Origin: Bacillota bacterium
Lineage (GTDB): Bacteria; Bacillota; Clostridia; Christensenellales; Aristaeellaceae
DNA: 55,546 nt
Direction of reading: 5' to 3'
NCBI GenBank assembly: GCA_030057655.1
Contig: JASGUQ010000034.1
Coordinates: 1-55,546, forward strand
Of this stretch, positions 1 to 8,633 are shown one piece after another; the stretch's first letter is position 1, and every line of letters starts with the position of its first letter. The notes beneath the pieces are model-generated. The model saw only the letters and a list, made by a program, of their open reading frames with translations. It was not told where the DNA came from and did not search any database. The translations under genes and the position numbers were made by a program.

Positions 1-216
1 CTATATACTTTTTTGCCCAAAAACGGGTATTCCAACAGGTTGATTTTTCGATTATCCTTAACTTGAACAGATATTTCCGCACATGATCTGATGCTGACAT
101 CCCCCGCCTGGAACAAAACCAGCCGGGGATACGGGCAGACAGCCGCGCTTGAAGAGCATGAGGGACGATTTTCTGTTCTGATGGATACGCAAAAACAAAA
201 ACAGGAGGAAACCGAG

Positions 217-1113
217 ATGAAAAAAATCCTTGCCGCAATGCTCGCCGCCCTGATGCTTGTGACCTTCCTTCCCCTCACCTCCCAGCCTGCCCGGGCTGCA
301 GGGGTCACTTTCGATGTTCTTTGTCCCGTTGACCATGCTTATGTCGGCGAAACAATTGCATGGCGGATTGATAATATATCCGGGGGCAGCGGGTTTTTTG
401 AGTACTCTTTAGAAGTCTGGAAGGACGGACAGCTTTTTATTGAACTTAAGAATATCGATAAATTGCGTTATCAGTTCCTTTCACCCGGCAAGTATAAAGT
501 TTTGGCACGGGTTAAGGACCTTGGCGATGGCGGAAAAGAATACTCTCAGTTCAGCGATGAAATCACCGTTAAAGCAAATCCCTACAGGATCACCAAGGTG
601 GAGCCGCTTGGCCCAACCAGCCTTAGGATCTCCTGGAACGCGGTACCCGGCGCGATAGAATACCACCTGTTACGCAGCACCGACATGAAGAACTGGGAAT
701 GGATCAAGAGCACCACCGGCACCTCCTTTACCAACACCTACTTGAAAGCCGGCACACGGTATTATTATTCAGTGGAATATTACACTCTTGGTGTCTGGGG
801 CATTCTAAGTAATACCGCCTCCGGCGTGCCCATGGCCAAGACCCGCATCACCAGCATCACCTCCCCCTCAGCCAGGCGGATCAGGATGACCTGGGCCAAG
901 GCGGCGGAGGCCTCCGGCTACCAGGTGGCGATGGCCAGCAGGGCAAACGGCAATTACAAAACGGTTCGCATCGTGACCGGCGGCACCACGGCCATCTTCT
1001 CCGGGGTCCGGTCCGGCTCCGCCCTGTTTTTCAAGGTTCGCCCCTACAGGCGGATCTACACCACCACCTACTGGGGCCAGTACAGCGCGTACAGGAGCGT
1101 CAGGGTCAAGTAA
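217..1113 (+). CDS. Secreted tandem-FN3 paralogue 1
   Basis: Predicted exported protein of 298 aa with no known enzymatic motif. The ATG at 217 is chosen over an in-frame ATG at 91 because AGGAGG lies at 203-208 and a clear signal peptide follows (basic start, hydrophobic core, cleavage after residue 27 at ARA). Residues about 30-122 form a PKD/Ig-like beta domain. Residues about 125-208 (starting ITKVEPLG) and 209-298 (starting TRITSITSP) look like two fibronectin III-like domains. The protein ends in KVRPYRR, WGQYSAY and a basic VRVK terminus shared by all array members. It is the first of eight paralogues and no terminator separates it from the next, so genes 1-3 probably form one transcript. 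Function is unknown; surface binding or adhesion is inferred from the domain types. Confidence 0.85.
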   Translation: MKKILAAMLAALMLVTFLPLTSQPARAAGVTFDVLCPVDHAYVGETIAWRIDNISGGSGFFEYSLEVWKDGQLFIELKNIDKLRYQFLSPGKYKVLARVKDLGDGGKEYSQFSDEITVKANPYRITKVEPLGPTSLRISWNAVPGAIEYHLLRSTDMKNWEWIKSTTGTSFTNTYLKAGTRYYYSVEYYTLGVWGILSNTASGVPMAKTRITSITSPSARRIRMTWAKAAEASGYQVAMASRANGNYKTVRIVTGGTTAIFSGVRSGSALFFKVRPYRRIYTTTYWGQYSAYRSVRVK

Positions 1114-1186
1114 ACATCCTTTTGCATACCAGTACGAATGGAAACAGGTAATTTTGCTGTCTATATTAAAAAAGGAGGAAACCGAG

Positions 1187-2098
1187 ATGAAAAGAACGCT
1201 TGCCGCAATGCTTGCCGCCCTGATGCTGCTCACCTTCCTTCCCCTCGCCTCCCAGCCTGCCCGGGCTGAAGAGGTCACTTTCGATGTTCATTGTTCCGTT
1301 GACCATGCTTATGTCGGCGAAGTGATTATATGGAATATTGTACAAACAGAAGACGGCCAGGGAGGCAGCGGGTCTTTTGAATATGCCTTTGACCTTTACA
1401 GGGATGGTTCGCTTCTCCTTCAAGGGAGTTTTTCTTCAAGTGAACTCATGCAGTATAATTTCACCTCGCCCGGCAAGTATATGGTCAAGGCGCAGGCAAG
1501 GAATACGGCGACCGGCGCAATATACGAGTTCTCCGGCACAGACATCAATGTCACCGCAAGTCTCAGCAGGATCACCAAGGTAGAGCCGCTTAGCGCCACC
1601 AGCCTCAGGATCACCTGGAATACGGTACCCGGCGCGAATAAGTATTATTTGTTCCGCAGCACCAACATGAAGAATTGGATCTTGGTCAAAGAGACCACCG
1701 CCACCTCCTTTACCGACACCTCTTTAAAACCCGGCACAAGGTATTTTTACAAGGCAAATTATCGTAGGCGAGGTGTTGTCGGATGTACTCGCAGCCCCGC
1801 CGCCGCCGGCGTGCCCATGGCCAAGACCCGCATCACCAGCATCACCTCCCCCTCAGCCAGGCGGATCAGGATGACCTGGGCCAAGGCTGCGGGGGCCTCC
1901 GGCTACCAGGTGGCGATGGCAACAAGCCCAACCGGCAATTACAAAACGGCGCGCATCGTCACCGGCGGCACCACGGCCATCTTCTCAGGCGTCAGGTCCG
2001 GCTCCGCGCTGTTCTTTAAGGTGCGTCCTTACAGGCGGATCTACACCACCACCTACTGGGGCCAATACAACGCGTACAGGAGCGTCAGGGTCAAGTGA
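1187..2098 (+). CDS. Secreted tandem-FN3 paralogue 2
   Basis: A 303-aa array member. The start at 1187 follows AAGGAGG and begins the conserved signal peptide (MKRTLAAMLAALML); an ATG at 1154 lacks a ribosome site. The variable domain keeps the family pattern of an early DHAYVGE motif, a GGSGSFEY loop and an SPGKY strand, but carries an extra insertion (EDGQGG) before the glycine loop. The two FN3-like domains are close to those of paralogue 1, and the second is nearly identical to it at DNA level from about 1800 to 2090. The gene is 73 nt downstream of paralogue 1 with no hairpin in between, which supports co-transcription. Role unknown beyond secretion. Confidence 0.85.
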   Translation: MKRTLAAMLAALMLLTFLPLASQPARAEEVTFDVHCSVDHAYVGEVIIWNIVQTEDGQGGSGSFEYAFDLYRDGSLLLQGSFSSSELMQYNFTSPGKYMVKAQARNTATGAIYEFSGTDINVTASLSRITKVEPLSATSLRITWNTVPGANKYYLFRSTNMKNWILVKETTATSFTDTSLKPGTRYFYKANYRRRGVVGCTRSPAAAGVPMAKTRITSITSPSARRIRMTWAKAAGASGYQVAMATSPTGNYKTARIVTGGTTAIFSGVRSGSALFFKVRPYRRIYTTTYWGQYNAYRSVRVK

Positions 2099-2144
2099 TC
2101 TGAAAATCGACCTTCCATAAAAATAAAAACAGGAGGAAACCGAA

Positions 2145-3083
2145 ATGAAAAAAATCCTTTCCGCTTTTTTGGCCGCCCTGATGCTGCTCACCTTCCTTCC
2201 CCTCGCCTCCACACCCGCCCTGGCTGACCTGCCTGATGTTGAGTTCACTCTCACAACCTCCGCCACTTCCATTTATGTCGGCGAAACCATTTTTTGGGAT
2301 GTTTCTGATATAATACACGGCAGTTTTGGACAAAAGTATGAATACACCATCTACAAGGATGGTGCGATGATCGCGTATTATCCTCCAAGCCATGGAAATG
2401 ATGCGGCAGACCGCCACTTTACCCCCCCTTCGCCAGGCAAATACAAGGCCGTCGTCAGGGTTATTCCTGTGAATCCTGATCAGACGGGGACAAGGACCAG
2501 CGATGAAGTCACGGTCACCGCGCGGCCCGTCAGCATCAGCAAGGTTGAGACCGAAGGCCCCGTCAGCCTGAAAGTTTCCTGGGATCAGGTGCCATACGCA
2601 ACAGAATACGAGCTCTGGCGCAGCGACAATCAGAACACGGGCTGGAAGAAAATCAAAACGCTCGCCGGGACATCCTTGACCGACGCCTCTTTGCTGCCCG
2701 GCACGCAATATTTCTACAAGCTGCGCTATCTGATCCCGCACGCTGATTTGGACGGCTACTTAAGCGAGTTCAGCCCCGTTGCCGACGGCGCAACCGCCAG
2801 CGTACTCATCGGCAAGACCCGCATCACCGGCATCACCTCGCCCGCGAGAAGGCAGGTCAAGCTCACCTGGTCAAGGGCCCCGGGGGCCTCAGGCTATCAG
2901 GTGGCGCTGTCCACAAGCCCCAACGGCGCTTATAAAACGGTGCGCATCCTGCCCGGCACCACGGCCACCTTCTACGGGGTCAACCCCGGCTCCCTCTTCT
3001 TCAAGGTCAGGCCTTACAAAAGGATATCCAAAACCCCCTTCTGGGGCCAATACAGCATGATGCGGAGCATCAGGGTCAAGTAA
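2145..3083 (+). CDS. Secreted tandem-FN3 paralogue 3, most divergent
   Basis: A 312-aa array member with AGGAGG 8 nt before the ATG. The signal peptide is conserved, but the mature part is the most diverged of the eight: the first FN3-like domain begins ISKVETEGPVSLKV, and the second reads RRQVKLTW where the others read RRIRMTW. That RRQVKLTW form is the one found in the final domain of the 2819-aa surface protein at 37253-45712, so this copy is the closest array relative of that protein's tail. It ends WGQYSMMRSIRVK. A GC-rich hairpin with a T-run follows at 3099-3129, so this closes the transcript of paralogues 1-3. Confidence 0.85.
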   Translation: MKKILSAFLAALMLLTFLPLASTPALADLPDVEFTLTTSATSIYVGETIFWDVSDIIHGSFGQKYEYTIYKDGAMIAYYPPSHGNDAADRHFTPPSPGKYKAVVRVIPVNPDQTGTRTSDEVTVTARPVSISKVETEGPVSLKVSWDQVPYATEYELWRSDNQNTGWKKIKTLAGTSLTDASLLPGTQYFYKLRYLIPHADLDGYLSEFSPVADGATASVLIGKTRITGITSPARRQVKLTWSRAPGASGYQVALSTSPNGAYKTVRILPGTTATFYGVNPGSLFFKVRPYKRISKTPFWGQYSMMRSIRVK

Positions 3084-3098
3084 AACATTCCGATTTTC

Positions 3099-3129
3099 GC
3101 CGCCGGCCGCAAACCGGCGGCTTTCTTTC
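3099..3129 (+). terminator. Terminator after paralogue 3
   Basis: GCCGCCGG pairs with CCGGCGGC across a short loop, followed by TTTCTTTC. Confidence 0.75.
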
Positions 3130-3194
3130 GGTTCGGGAACGGCGCGAAAGCCGGATCTCCCGCGCATATGTGGTATCTGGCACCCTTTCATCCA

Positions 3195-3223
3195 TTGCCA
3201 AACTCATTTCTTCGTGATAGGTT
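3195..3223 (+). promoter_or_regulatory. Promoter-like element before paralogue 4
   Basis: TTGCCA and TAGGTT hexamers are spaced 17 nt. The surrounding 3171-3255 stretch resembles the upstream regions of paralogues 5 and 8, and its tail (CTATATGCTTTTTT) also matches the first bases of this window upstream of paralogue 1. Confidence 0.5.
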
Positions 3224-3310
3224 TATTCTGTTGGTGTGTTCTATATGCTTTTTTCAATAAAAACCATGCTCCAAAACCGTCCCCAATAATCCTTTAAGGA
3301 GGAAACCCAG

Positions 3311-4225
3311 ATGAAAAGAATGCTTGCCGCGATGCTCAGCGCCCTGCTGCTTGTGACCTTTCTTCCCCTCGCTTCCCCGCTTGCCCGGGCCGGCGCGGCA
3401 ATCCCCGAAGTCACCTTCGATGTTGTTTGCTCCGTTGATTTTGCTTATACCGGTGAAACGGTTGAATGGAAGATAATAAACCTTAACGGGGCCAGCAATA
3501 ATTTGCTGTTCGCTTTGGATGTCTTCAAGGACGATCAGCCTCTTAGCGATCAAGCGTACAATAGCAGCTCTGCCAGGTATTACATGTTCCGCTCGCCCGG
3601 CAAATACTGTGTTCAGGGATGGGTCATGGATCTGGATAAGGGGAAAGAGTATCCCGGCTTAAGCCAAGAAATCACCGTAACCGAAAGCCCTGGCAGGGTC
3701 ATCAGTGTGGAGCCGCTTGGCGCGACCAGCCTCAGGATCACCTGGAACAAGGTGCCCGGCGCGACGAAGTACAGGCTGTACCGCAGCACCGACATGGTAA
3801 ACTGGGATCTGGTCAGAGAGGTCTCCGGCACCTCCTTTGCCAACACCTACTTAAAGCCCGGCACGCGCTATTACTATTCCGTGAAGCACTCAAGGCCGGG
3901 CGTCTACGGGGGCTGGCTGAGCAATTATGTCGCCGGCGTGCCCATGGCGAAAACCCGCATCACCAGCCTCACCTCGCCCTCAGGCAGGCGGATCAGGATG
4001 ACCTGGGCCAAGGCGGCCGGCGCCTCCGGCTATCAGGTGGCGATGGCGACCAGCCGAAACGGCAGTTACAAGTCGGTCCGCATCGTCACCGGCGGCACCA
4101 CCGCCATCTTCTCCGGCGTCAAGTCCGGCACCACCCTGTTCTTCAAGGTGCGCCCTTACAGGCGGATCTACACCACCACCTACTGGGGCCAATACAGCGC
4201 GCCAAGGGCTGTTAAAGTGAAGTAA
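3311..4225 (+). CDS. Secreted tandem-FN3 paralogue 4
   Basis: A 304-aa array member with AAGGAGG before the ATG and a signal peptide ending near residue 27 (PLARA). The variable domain has the family anchors (FAYTGETVEW, SPGKYCV) but replaces the glycine-rich loop with an NLNGASNN stretch, showing that this domain tolerates change. FN3-like domains 1 and 2 and the terminal VKVK are conserved. The gene has its own upstream promoter-like element (3195-3223) and its own terminator (4252-4284), so it is probably transcribed alone. Function is unknown. Confidence 0.85.
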   Translation: MKRMLAAMLSALLLVTFLPLASPLARAGAAIPEVTFDVVCSVDFAYTGETVEWKIINLNGASNNLLFALDVFKDDQPLSDQAYNSSSARYYMFRSPGKYCVQGWVMDLDKGKEYPGLSQEITVTESPGRVISVEPLGATSLRITWNKVPGATKYRLYRSTDMVNWDLVREVSGTSFANTYLKPGTRYYYSVKHSRPGVYGGWLSNYVAGVPMAKTRITSLTSPSGRRIRMTWAKAAGASGYQVAMATSRNGSYKSVRIVTGGTTAIFSGVKSGTTLFFKVRPYRRIYTTTYWGQYSAPRAVKVK

Positions 4226-4251
4226 CCCCGATTTTGCAGATCAACCGCAAA

Positions 4252-4284
4252 AGCCGTCCGGAATTGAACCGGGCGGCTTTGTTT
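4252..4284 (+). terminator. Terminator after paralogue 4
   Basis: AGCCGTCCGG pairs with CCGGGCGGCT (one G-T pair), followed by a T-rich run. Confidence 0.75.
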
Positions 4285-4312
4285 GATGTATTTTTCGGTA
4301 CCATTTCTTCTA

Positions 4313-4340
4313 TTGCCGCTTTGGTTTTTTGTGATATGTT
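4313..4340 (+). promoter_or_regulatory. Promoter-like element before paralogue 5
   Basis: TTGCCG, a 16-nt spacer and TATGTT, embedded in a stretch (4297-4372) that is closely similar to 7477-7550. Conservation across copies in otherwise unconstrained DNA supports a regulatory role. Confidence 0.55.
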
Positions 4341-4462
4341 TGATTTAATTAGAGGTGTTCTTTCCTCTACCCATGATGTCCCGGCAGCATCCGGGCCGCG
4401 AAACCCCTTGCAGACGACCTGCGATACCAGCCCGCAAAAGCAAAACACAGGAGGAAACCAAC

Positions 4463-5371
4463 ATGAAAAGAATGCTTGCCGCGATGCTCACCGCCCTGAT
4501 GCTCCTGACCTTCCTGCCCCTTGCCTCCCCGTCCGCCCAGGCTGCCGTCAGCGCCCCGGTCACTTTCGATGTTCTTTGTTCTGTTGACCATGCTTATATC
4601 GGCGAAACGGTTCAATGGGAAATTACGAATTTACAAGGCGGCACCAGGCCCTTTGAATACGGTTTTATCATCCTCAAGGATGGCGAGGTCCATGCTGTAT
4701 ACACCGATGTCCCAGTCCCCTCCGTGTACTTCACTTTCACCTCCCCCGGCACATACAAGGCTGAGGGATGGGTAACTGACAGGAGCGGCAATGACATTGA
4801 TTATCCCAGCGCTGAGATCGTGGTCACCGCAAATCCCTGCAGGATCACAAGGATTGAACCTCTTGGCGCGACCAGCCTCAAGCTCACCTGGAACAAGGTG
4901 CCCGGCGCGTATAAATACCACTTGCTCCGTAGCACCGACCTGAAAACCTGGACCCAGGTCAGATCGACCGCCAAGACCACCTTTTCCAACACCTATTTGA
5001 CGCCCGGGACGCGGTATTTCTACCAGGTCGCCTTTGAAAGACATGGCGTTTTCAACACGGCGATGGGTCCCGTCGCCTCCGGCGTGCCCATGGCGAAAAC
5101 CCGCATCACCAGCCTCACCTCCCCCTCAGGCAGGCGGATCAGGCTGACCTGGGCCAAGGCGGCCGGCGCCTCCGGCTACCAGGTGGCGATGGGCACCAGC
5201 GCAAACGGCAGCTACAAATCGGTTCGCATCGTCACCGGCGGCACAACCGCCATCTTCTCCGGGGTCAGGTCCGGCTCCACCCTCTATTTCATGGTGCGGC
5301 CCTACAGAAGGGTCTACGCCGCCACCTACTGGGGCCAATACAGCGCGCCAAAGGCAGTCAAAGTCAAATAA
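4463..5371 (+). CDS. Secreted tandem-FN3 paralogue 5
   Basis: A 302-aa array member. The start at 4463 is set by GGAGG at 4450-4454 and the conserved signal peptide; the longer frame back to 4355 runs through the promoter region and is rejected. The variable domain carries DHAYIGETVQW and an LQGGTRPFEY loop. FN3-like domain 1 includes KLTWNKVPGA and domain 2 RIRLTWAKAAGASG. It ends KAVKVK. A promoter-like element lies at 4313-4340. The following hairpin (5384-5416) sits only about 25 nt before the next start, so partial read-through into paralogues 6 and 7 is likely. Confidence 0.85.
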   Translation: MKRMLAAMLTALMLLTFLPLASPSAQAAVSAPVTFDVLCSVDHAYIGETVQWEITNLQGGTRPFEYGFIILKDGEVHAVYTDVPVPSVYFTFTSPGTYKAEGWVTDRSGNDIDYPSAEIVVTANPCRITRIEPLGATSLKLTWNKVPGAYKYHLLRSTDLKTWTQVRSTAKTTFSNTYLTPGTRYFYQVAFERHGVFNTAMGPVASGVPMAKTRITSLTSPSGRRIRLTWAKAAGASGYQVAMGTSANGSYKSVRIVTGGTTAIFSGVRSGSTLYFMVRPYRRVYAATYWGQYSAPKAVKVK

Positions 5372-5383
5372 AACCAAACAAAC

Positions 5384-5416
5384 AAGCCGCCCGAAATACA
5401 ACTGGGCGGCTTTCTT
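5384..5416 (+). terminator. Terminator between paralogues 5 and 6
   Basis: AAGCCGCCC pairs with GGGCGGCTT, followed by TCTT. It lies about 25 nt before the next start codon, so it may attenuate rather than fully stop transcription. Confidence 0.7.
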
Positions 5417-5441
5417 AAACAAAACACAGGAGGAAACCGAC

Positions 5442-6356
5442 ATGAAAAGAATGCTTGCCGCTTTTTTGGCCGCCCTGATGCTTGCGGCCTTCCTTCCTCT
5501 CGCCGTCCTGCCCGCCCGGGCTGCCGGGGTTGCTTTCTCCGTTAACAGTTCCGTTGATCCAGCGAAGCCGGCATTTGTCGGTGAAGATATCTCATGGTGG
5601 ATTCGTGATGTGTCCGGGGGCAGCGGGGATTTTCAGTATTCTTTGGACATCTGGAAGGACGGCGCGCTTTTTATCCGGGATGGGTGGCATGGAGCGACGT
5701 ACAGGTTTTATACATTCACCTCGCCCGGCAAGTATAAGGTAAGGGCATGGGTTAAGGACAACGGCGATGGCGGAAAAGAATACTCTCAGTTCAGCGATGA
5801 AATCACTGTCAAGGCAAGTGTCAACAGGATCACCAAGGTGGAGCCATTGGGTGCCACCAGCCTCAGGATCACCTGGAACAAGGTGCCCGGCGCGGAAGCG
5901 TACGGCCTGGAACGCAGCACCGACTTGAAAAAATGGGACTTCATCAAGGCGACCCCTGGCACCACCTTTGCCAACACCTACCTAAAGCCCGGCACGCGGT
6001 ATTTTTACAGGGTATGGTATTTTAGACCGGGTCTTAGCGGATGCAAGCCCAGCCCAACTGTTGCCGGCGTGCCCATGGCGAAGACCCGCATCACCAGCCT
6101 CACCTCGCCCTCAGTCAGGCGGATCAGGATGACCTGGGCCAAGGCAGCCGGCGCCTCCGGCTATCAGGTGGCGATGGCCAGCAGGGCAAACGGCAATTAC
6201 AGGACGGTTCGCATCGTCACCGGCGGCACCACCGCCATCTTCTCCGGCGTCAAGTCCGGCTCCACCCTGTATTTCAAGGTGCGGCCTTACAGGCGGGTCT
6301 ACACCACCACCTGCTGGGGCCAGTACAGCGCGTACAGGGCTGTTAAGGTCAAATAA
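5442..6356 (+). CDS. Secreted tandem-FN3 paralogue 6
   Basis: A 304-aa array member with AGGAGG in the stretch that also follows the upstream terminator. The signal peptide differs slightly (LAAFLPLAVLPARA). The variable domain starts with a longer loop (SSVDPAKPAFVGE) and then matches paralogue 1 closely around GGSGDFQYSLDIWKDG and the KEYSQFSDEITVKA strand. That near match, against different neighbours, suggests past recombination between copies. The FN3-like pair is conserved, with TTTCWGQYSAY near the end in place of TTTYWGQ. No own promoter is visible in the 70-nt gap. Confidence 0.84.
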   Translation: MKRMLAAFLAALMLAAFLPLAVLPARAAGVAFSVNSSVDPAKPAFVGEDISWWIRDVSGGSGDFQYSLDIWKDGALFIRDGWHGATYRFYTFTSPGKYKVRAWVKDNGDGGKEYSQFSDEITVKASVNRITKVEPLGATSLRITWNKVPGAEAYGLERSTDLKKWDFIKATPGTTFANTYLKPGTRYFYRVWYFRPGLSGCKPSPTVAGVPMAKTRITSLTSPSVRRIRMTWAKAAGASGYQVAMASRANGNYRTVRIVTGGTTAIFSGVKSGSTLYFKVRPYRRVYTTTCWGQYSAYRAVKVK

Positions 6357-6367
6357 AAACAGCGAAC

Positions 6368-6397
6368 AAGCCGCCTGGAATACAACTGGGCGGCTTT
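6368..6397 (+). terminator. Terminator between paralogues 6 and 7
   Basis: AAGCCGCC pairs with GGCGGCTT; the T-run is short. The loop sequence is nearly the same as in the previous terminator, so the two are copies. Confidence 0.65.
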
Positions 6398-6440
6398 CAT
6401 GGCCAAACCAAAACAAAATTAAACACAGGAGGAAAATGAC

Positions 6441-7343
6441 ATGAAAAGAATGCTTGCCGCTTTTTTGGCCGCCCTGATGCTTGTGACCGTCCTTCCGCTG
6501 GCTTCCCCACCTGCTCAGGCTGCAGGAGTCACTTTCTCTGTTAAATGTTCTGTTGGCTACGCTTATGACGGCGAAATGATTAAATGGTGGATTGATGACA
6601 TATCCGGAGGCAGCGGGTCTTATCAATACATTTTTGACGTCTATAAGGACGGCCAGCCTTTTAATGTAGAATTTTGGCATAACGAGAGCTACAGGGATTA
6701 TATCTTTCCCTCGCCCGGCAAATACAAGGTGGAGGCATCCGTTTGGGATACGGTCAACAAAGACACATATAATAAGTTCAGCGCTGAAATCACCGTCAAG
6801 CCGAGTATCAACAGGATCACCAAGGTGGAGCCATTGGGCCCAACCAGCCTCAGGATCACCTGGAACAAGGTGCCCGGCGCAATAGATTATGTACTGTACC
6901 GCAGTATTGATATGAAAAACTGGAAAGATATCAAAACGACCACCGGCACCTCCTTTTCCAACACCTATTTGAAGGCCGGCACACGGTATTTCTACATGGT
7001 AGACTATTCCAGAGCTGGAGTTAATAACTATCCGGAGAGCCCCGTCGCCTCCGGCGTGCCCATGGCGAAGACCCGCATCACCAGCCTTACCTCCCCCTCA
7101 AGAAGGCGGATCAGGATGACCTGGGCCAGGGCGGCGGGAGCCTCCGGCTACCAGGTGGCGATGGCGACCAGGGCAAACGGCAGCTACAAATCGGTTCGCA
7201 TCGTCACCGGCGGTACCACCGCCATCTTCTCCGGCGTCAAGTCCGGCTCCACCCTGTTCTTTAAGGTTCGTCCTTACAGGCGGGTCTACACCACCACCTA
7301 CTGGGGTCAGTACAGCGCGTACAGGAGCATCAGGGTCAAGTGA
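6441..7343 (+). CDS. Secreted tandem-FN3 paralogue 7
   Basis: A 300-aa array member with CAGGAGG before the ATG. The variable domain has GYAYDGEMIKWWID and a GGSGSYQYIFDVYKDG loop, then a WDTVNKDTYNKFSAE strand that is shared in form with paralogue 8. The FN3-like domains and the basic RSIRVK terminus are conserved. Hairpins lie on both sides (6368-6397 upstream and 7396-7427 downstream). With no promoter element in the short upstream gap, it probably depends on read-through from paralogues 5 and 6. Role unknown. Confidence 0.84.
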   Translation: MKRMLAAFLAALMLVTVLPLASPPAQAAGVTFSVKCSVGYAYDGEMIKWWIDDISGGSGSYQYIFDVYKDGQPFNVEFWHNESYRDYIFPSPGKYKVEASVWDTVNKDTYNKFSAEITVKPSINRITKVEPLGPTSLRITWNKVPGAIDYVLYRSIDMKNWKDIKTTTGTSFSNTYLKAGTRYFYMVDYSRAGVNNYPESPVASGVPMAKTRITSLTSPSRRRIRMTWARAAGASGYQVAMATRANGSYKSVRIVTGGTTAIFSGVKSGSTLFFKVRPYRRVYTTTYWGQYSAYRSIRVK

Positions 7344-7395
7344 TGCTGAACTCCTTCGTTCAGTATTAGAGTCGTTTTTTAATAGTCAACCGCGA

Positions 7396-7427
7396 GCCGC
7401 CCGGGTCAGCCGGGCGGCCTCTTTTGT
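7396..7427 (+). terminator. Terminator after paralogue 7
   Basis: GCCGCCCGG pairs with CCGGGCGGC, followed by CTCTTTTGTTT. Confidence 0.75.
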
Positions 7428-7494
7428 TTCATGAAAAGCGCGTAAAACCGCCCTTTCGGCTTTTTCAATGTGGTTTGTGGTACCATTAATTCCA

Positions 7495-7522
7495 TTGCCG
7501 CCTTGGTTTTTTATGATATGTT
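7495..7522 (+). promoter_or_regulatory. Promoter-like element before paralogue 8
   Basis: TTGCCG, a 16-nt spacer and TATGTT, with the same flanking sequence as the paralogue 5 element, including GGTACCAT just upstream and a TTTAATTTAATT-like stretch downstream. Confidence 0.55.
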
Positions 7523-7638
7523 TAATTTAATTAAGAGTTGTTTTTTCTTTTATCTTCTGTATTTGTTGCATAATCGAACCACAAACCCCATCCTGACCAT
7601 TCTTTAACGACCAAAACAAAACACAGGAGGAGACCGAC

Positions 7639-8556
7639 ATGAAAAGAATCTTTGCCGTGATGCTGGCCGCCCTGATGCTTGTGACCTTCCTTCCCCTCGC
7701 CTCGCAGCCCGCTCAGGCTGCCGCGAGCGCCGGAGTCACTTTCGACATTTTTTGTTATGCTAACCCTGCCGATCCTGCTTTTGTCGATGAAGTGATTGAA
7801 TGGAAAATTAAGAATGTATCCGGAGGCAGCGGTGAATACTTGTATGCTTTGGACTTATGGAAGGACGGTCAACTTTTTTATGAATTAGACTGGTCTAAAT
7901 ATAAGTTTGCATTTTATTATTTCCCTTCGCCCGGCAAGTACAAGATAAGGGCATGGGTTTGGGATACGGTTAACAACAAAACATATGATAAATACAGTGA
8001 TGAATTCAATGTCAAGCCGAGTGTCAACAAAATCACCAAGGTGGAGCCTGTCGGCGCAACCAGCCTCAGGATCACCTGGAACAAGGTGCCCGGCGCGATA
8101 AAGTATTACTTGGGGCGCAGCACCGACATGAAAAACTGGGAATGGATCAAAGAAACCACCGGCACCTCCTTTGCTAACACCTATCTGAAGGCCGGCACAA
8201 GGTATTTTTACAAAATATGGTATTACCGCGATGGAGTTGAGGGCTCCAAGAGTCCTGTCGCCGCGGGCGTGCCCATGGCCAAGACCCGCATCACCAGCAT
8301 CACTTCCCCTTCAGCCAGGCGGATCAGGATGACCTGGGCCAGGGCGGCCGGCGCCTCCGGCTACCAGGTGGCGATGGCGAGCAGGGCAAACGGCAGCTAC
8401 AGGACGGTTCGCATCGTCACCGGCGGCACAACAGCCATCTTCTCCGGGGTCAAGTCCGGTTCCACCCTGTATTTCAAGGTGCGGCCCTACAGGCGGATCT
8501 ACACCACCACCTACTGGGGCCAGTACAGCGGGCACAGGGCGGTTAAGGTCAAGTAA
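7639..8556 (+). CDS. Secreted tandem-FN3 paralogue 8
   Basis: The last array member, 305 aa, with AGGAGG before the ATG and its own promoter-like element at 7495-7522. The variable domain begins with a long acidic loop (ANPADPAFVDEVIEW) resembling the start of paralogue 6, and continues with a WDTVNNKTYDKYSDE strand resembling paralogue 7, so it reads as a mosaic of the two. The FN3-like pair is conserved and it ends HRAVKVK. A strong hairpin at 8585-8626 follows; beyond it the phage-type operon approaches on the opposite strand. Confidence 0.85.
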   Translation: MKRIFAVMLAALMLVTFLPLASQPAQAAASAGVTFDIFCYANPADPAFVDEVIEWKIKNVSGGSGEYLYALDLWKDGQLFYELDWSKYKFAFYYFPSPGKYKIRAWVWDTVNNKTYDKYSDEFNVKPSVNKITKVEPVGATSLRITWNKVPGAIKYYLGRSTDMKNWEWIKETTGTSFANTYLKAGTRYFYKIWYYRDGVEGSKSPVAAGVPMAKTRITSITSPSARRIRMTWARAAGASGYQVAMASRANGSYRTVRIVTGGTTAIFSGVKSGSTLYFKVRPYRRIYTTTYWGQYSGHRAVKVK

Positions 8557-8584
8557 AACCCCCGTTTTTGGACATCAATCGCAT

Positions 8585-8626
8585 AAGCCGCCGGTTCATG
8601 ATGGGCCGGCGGCTTTGTATATAAAA
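8585..8626 (+). terminator. Terminator after paralogue 8
   Basis: AAGCCGCCGG pairs with CCGGCGGCTT, then TTGTATAT. It separates the array from the convergent phage-type operon. Confidence 0.75.
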
Positions 8627-8633
8627 AAAACTA

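Noticed and set aside
91-216. N-terminal extension of paralogue 1 to an ATG at 91
   Set aside because: No ribosome site at 91. AGGAGG and the conserved signal peptide set the start at 217, as in the other seven copies.
2091-2741. 216-codon minus-strand frame
   Set aside because: Antisense to paralogues 2 and 3; no ribosome site or domain. It arises from GC-rich codon bias.
4234-4587. 117-codon frame over the paralogue 4-5 gap
   Set aside because: Runs through a terminator, a conserved promoter element and the start of paralogue 5 in another frame.
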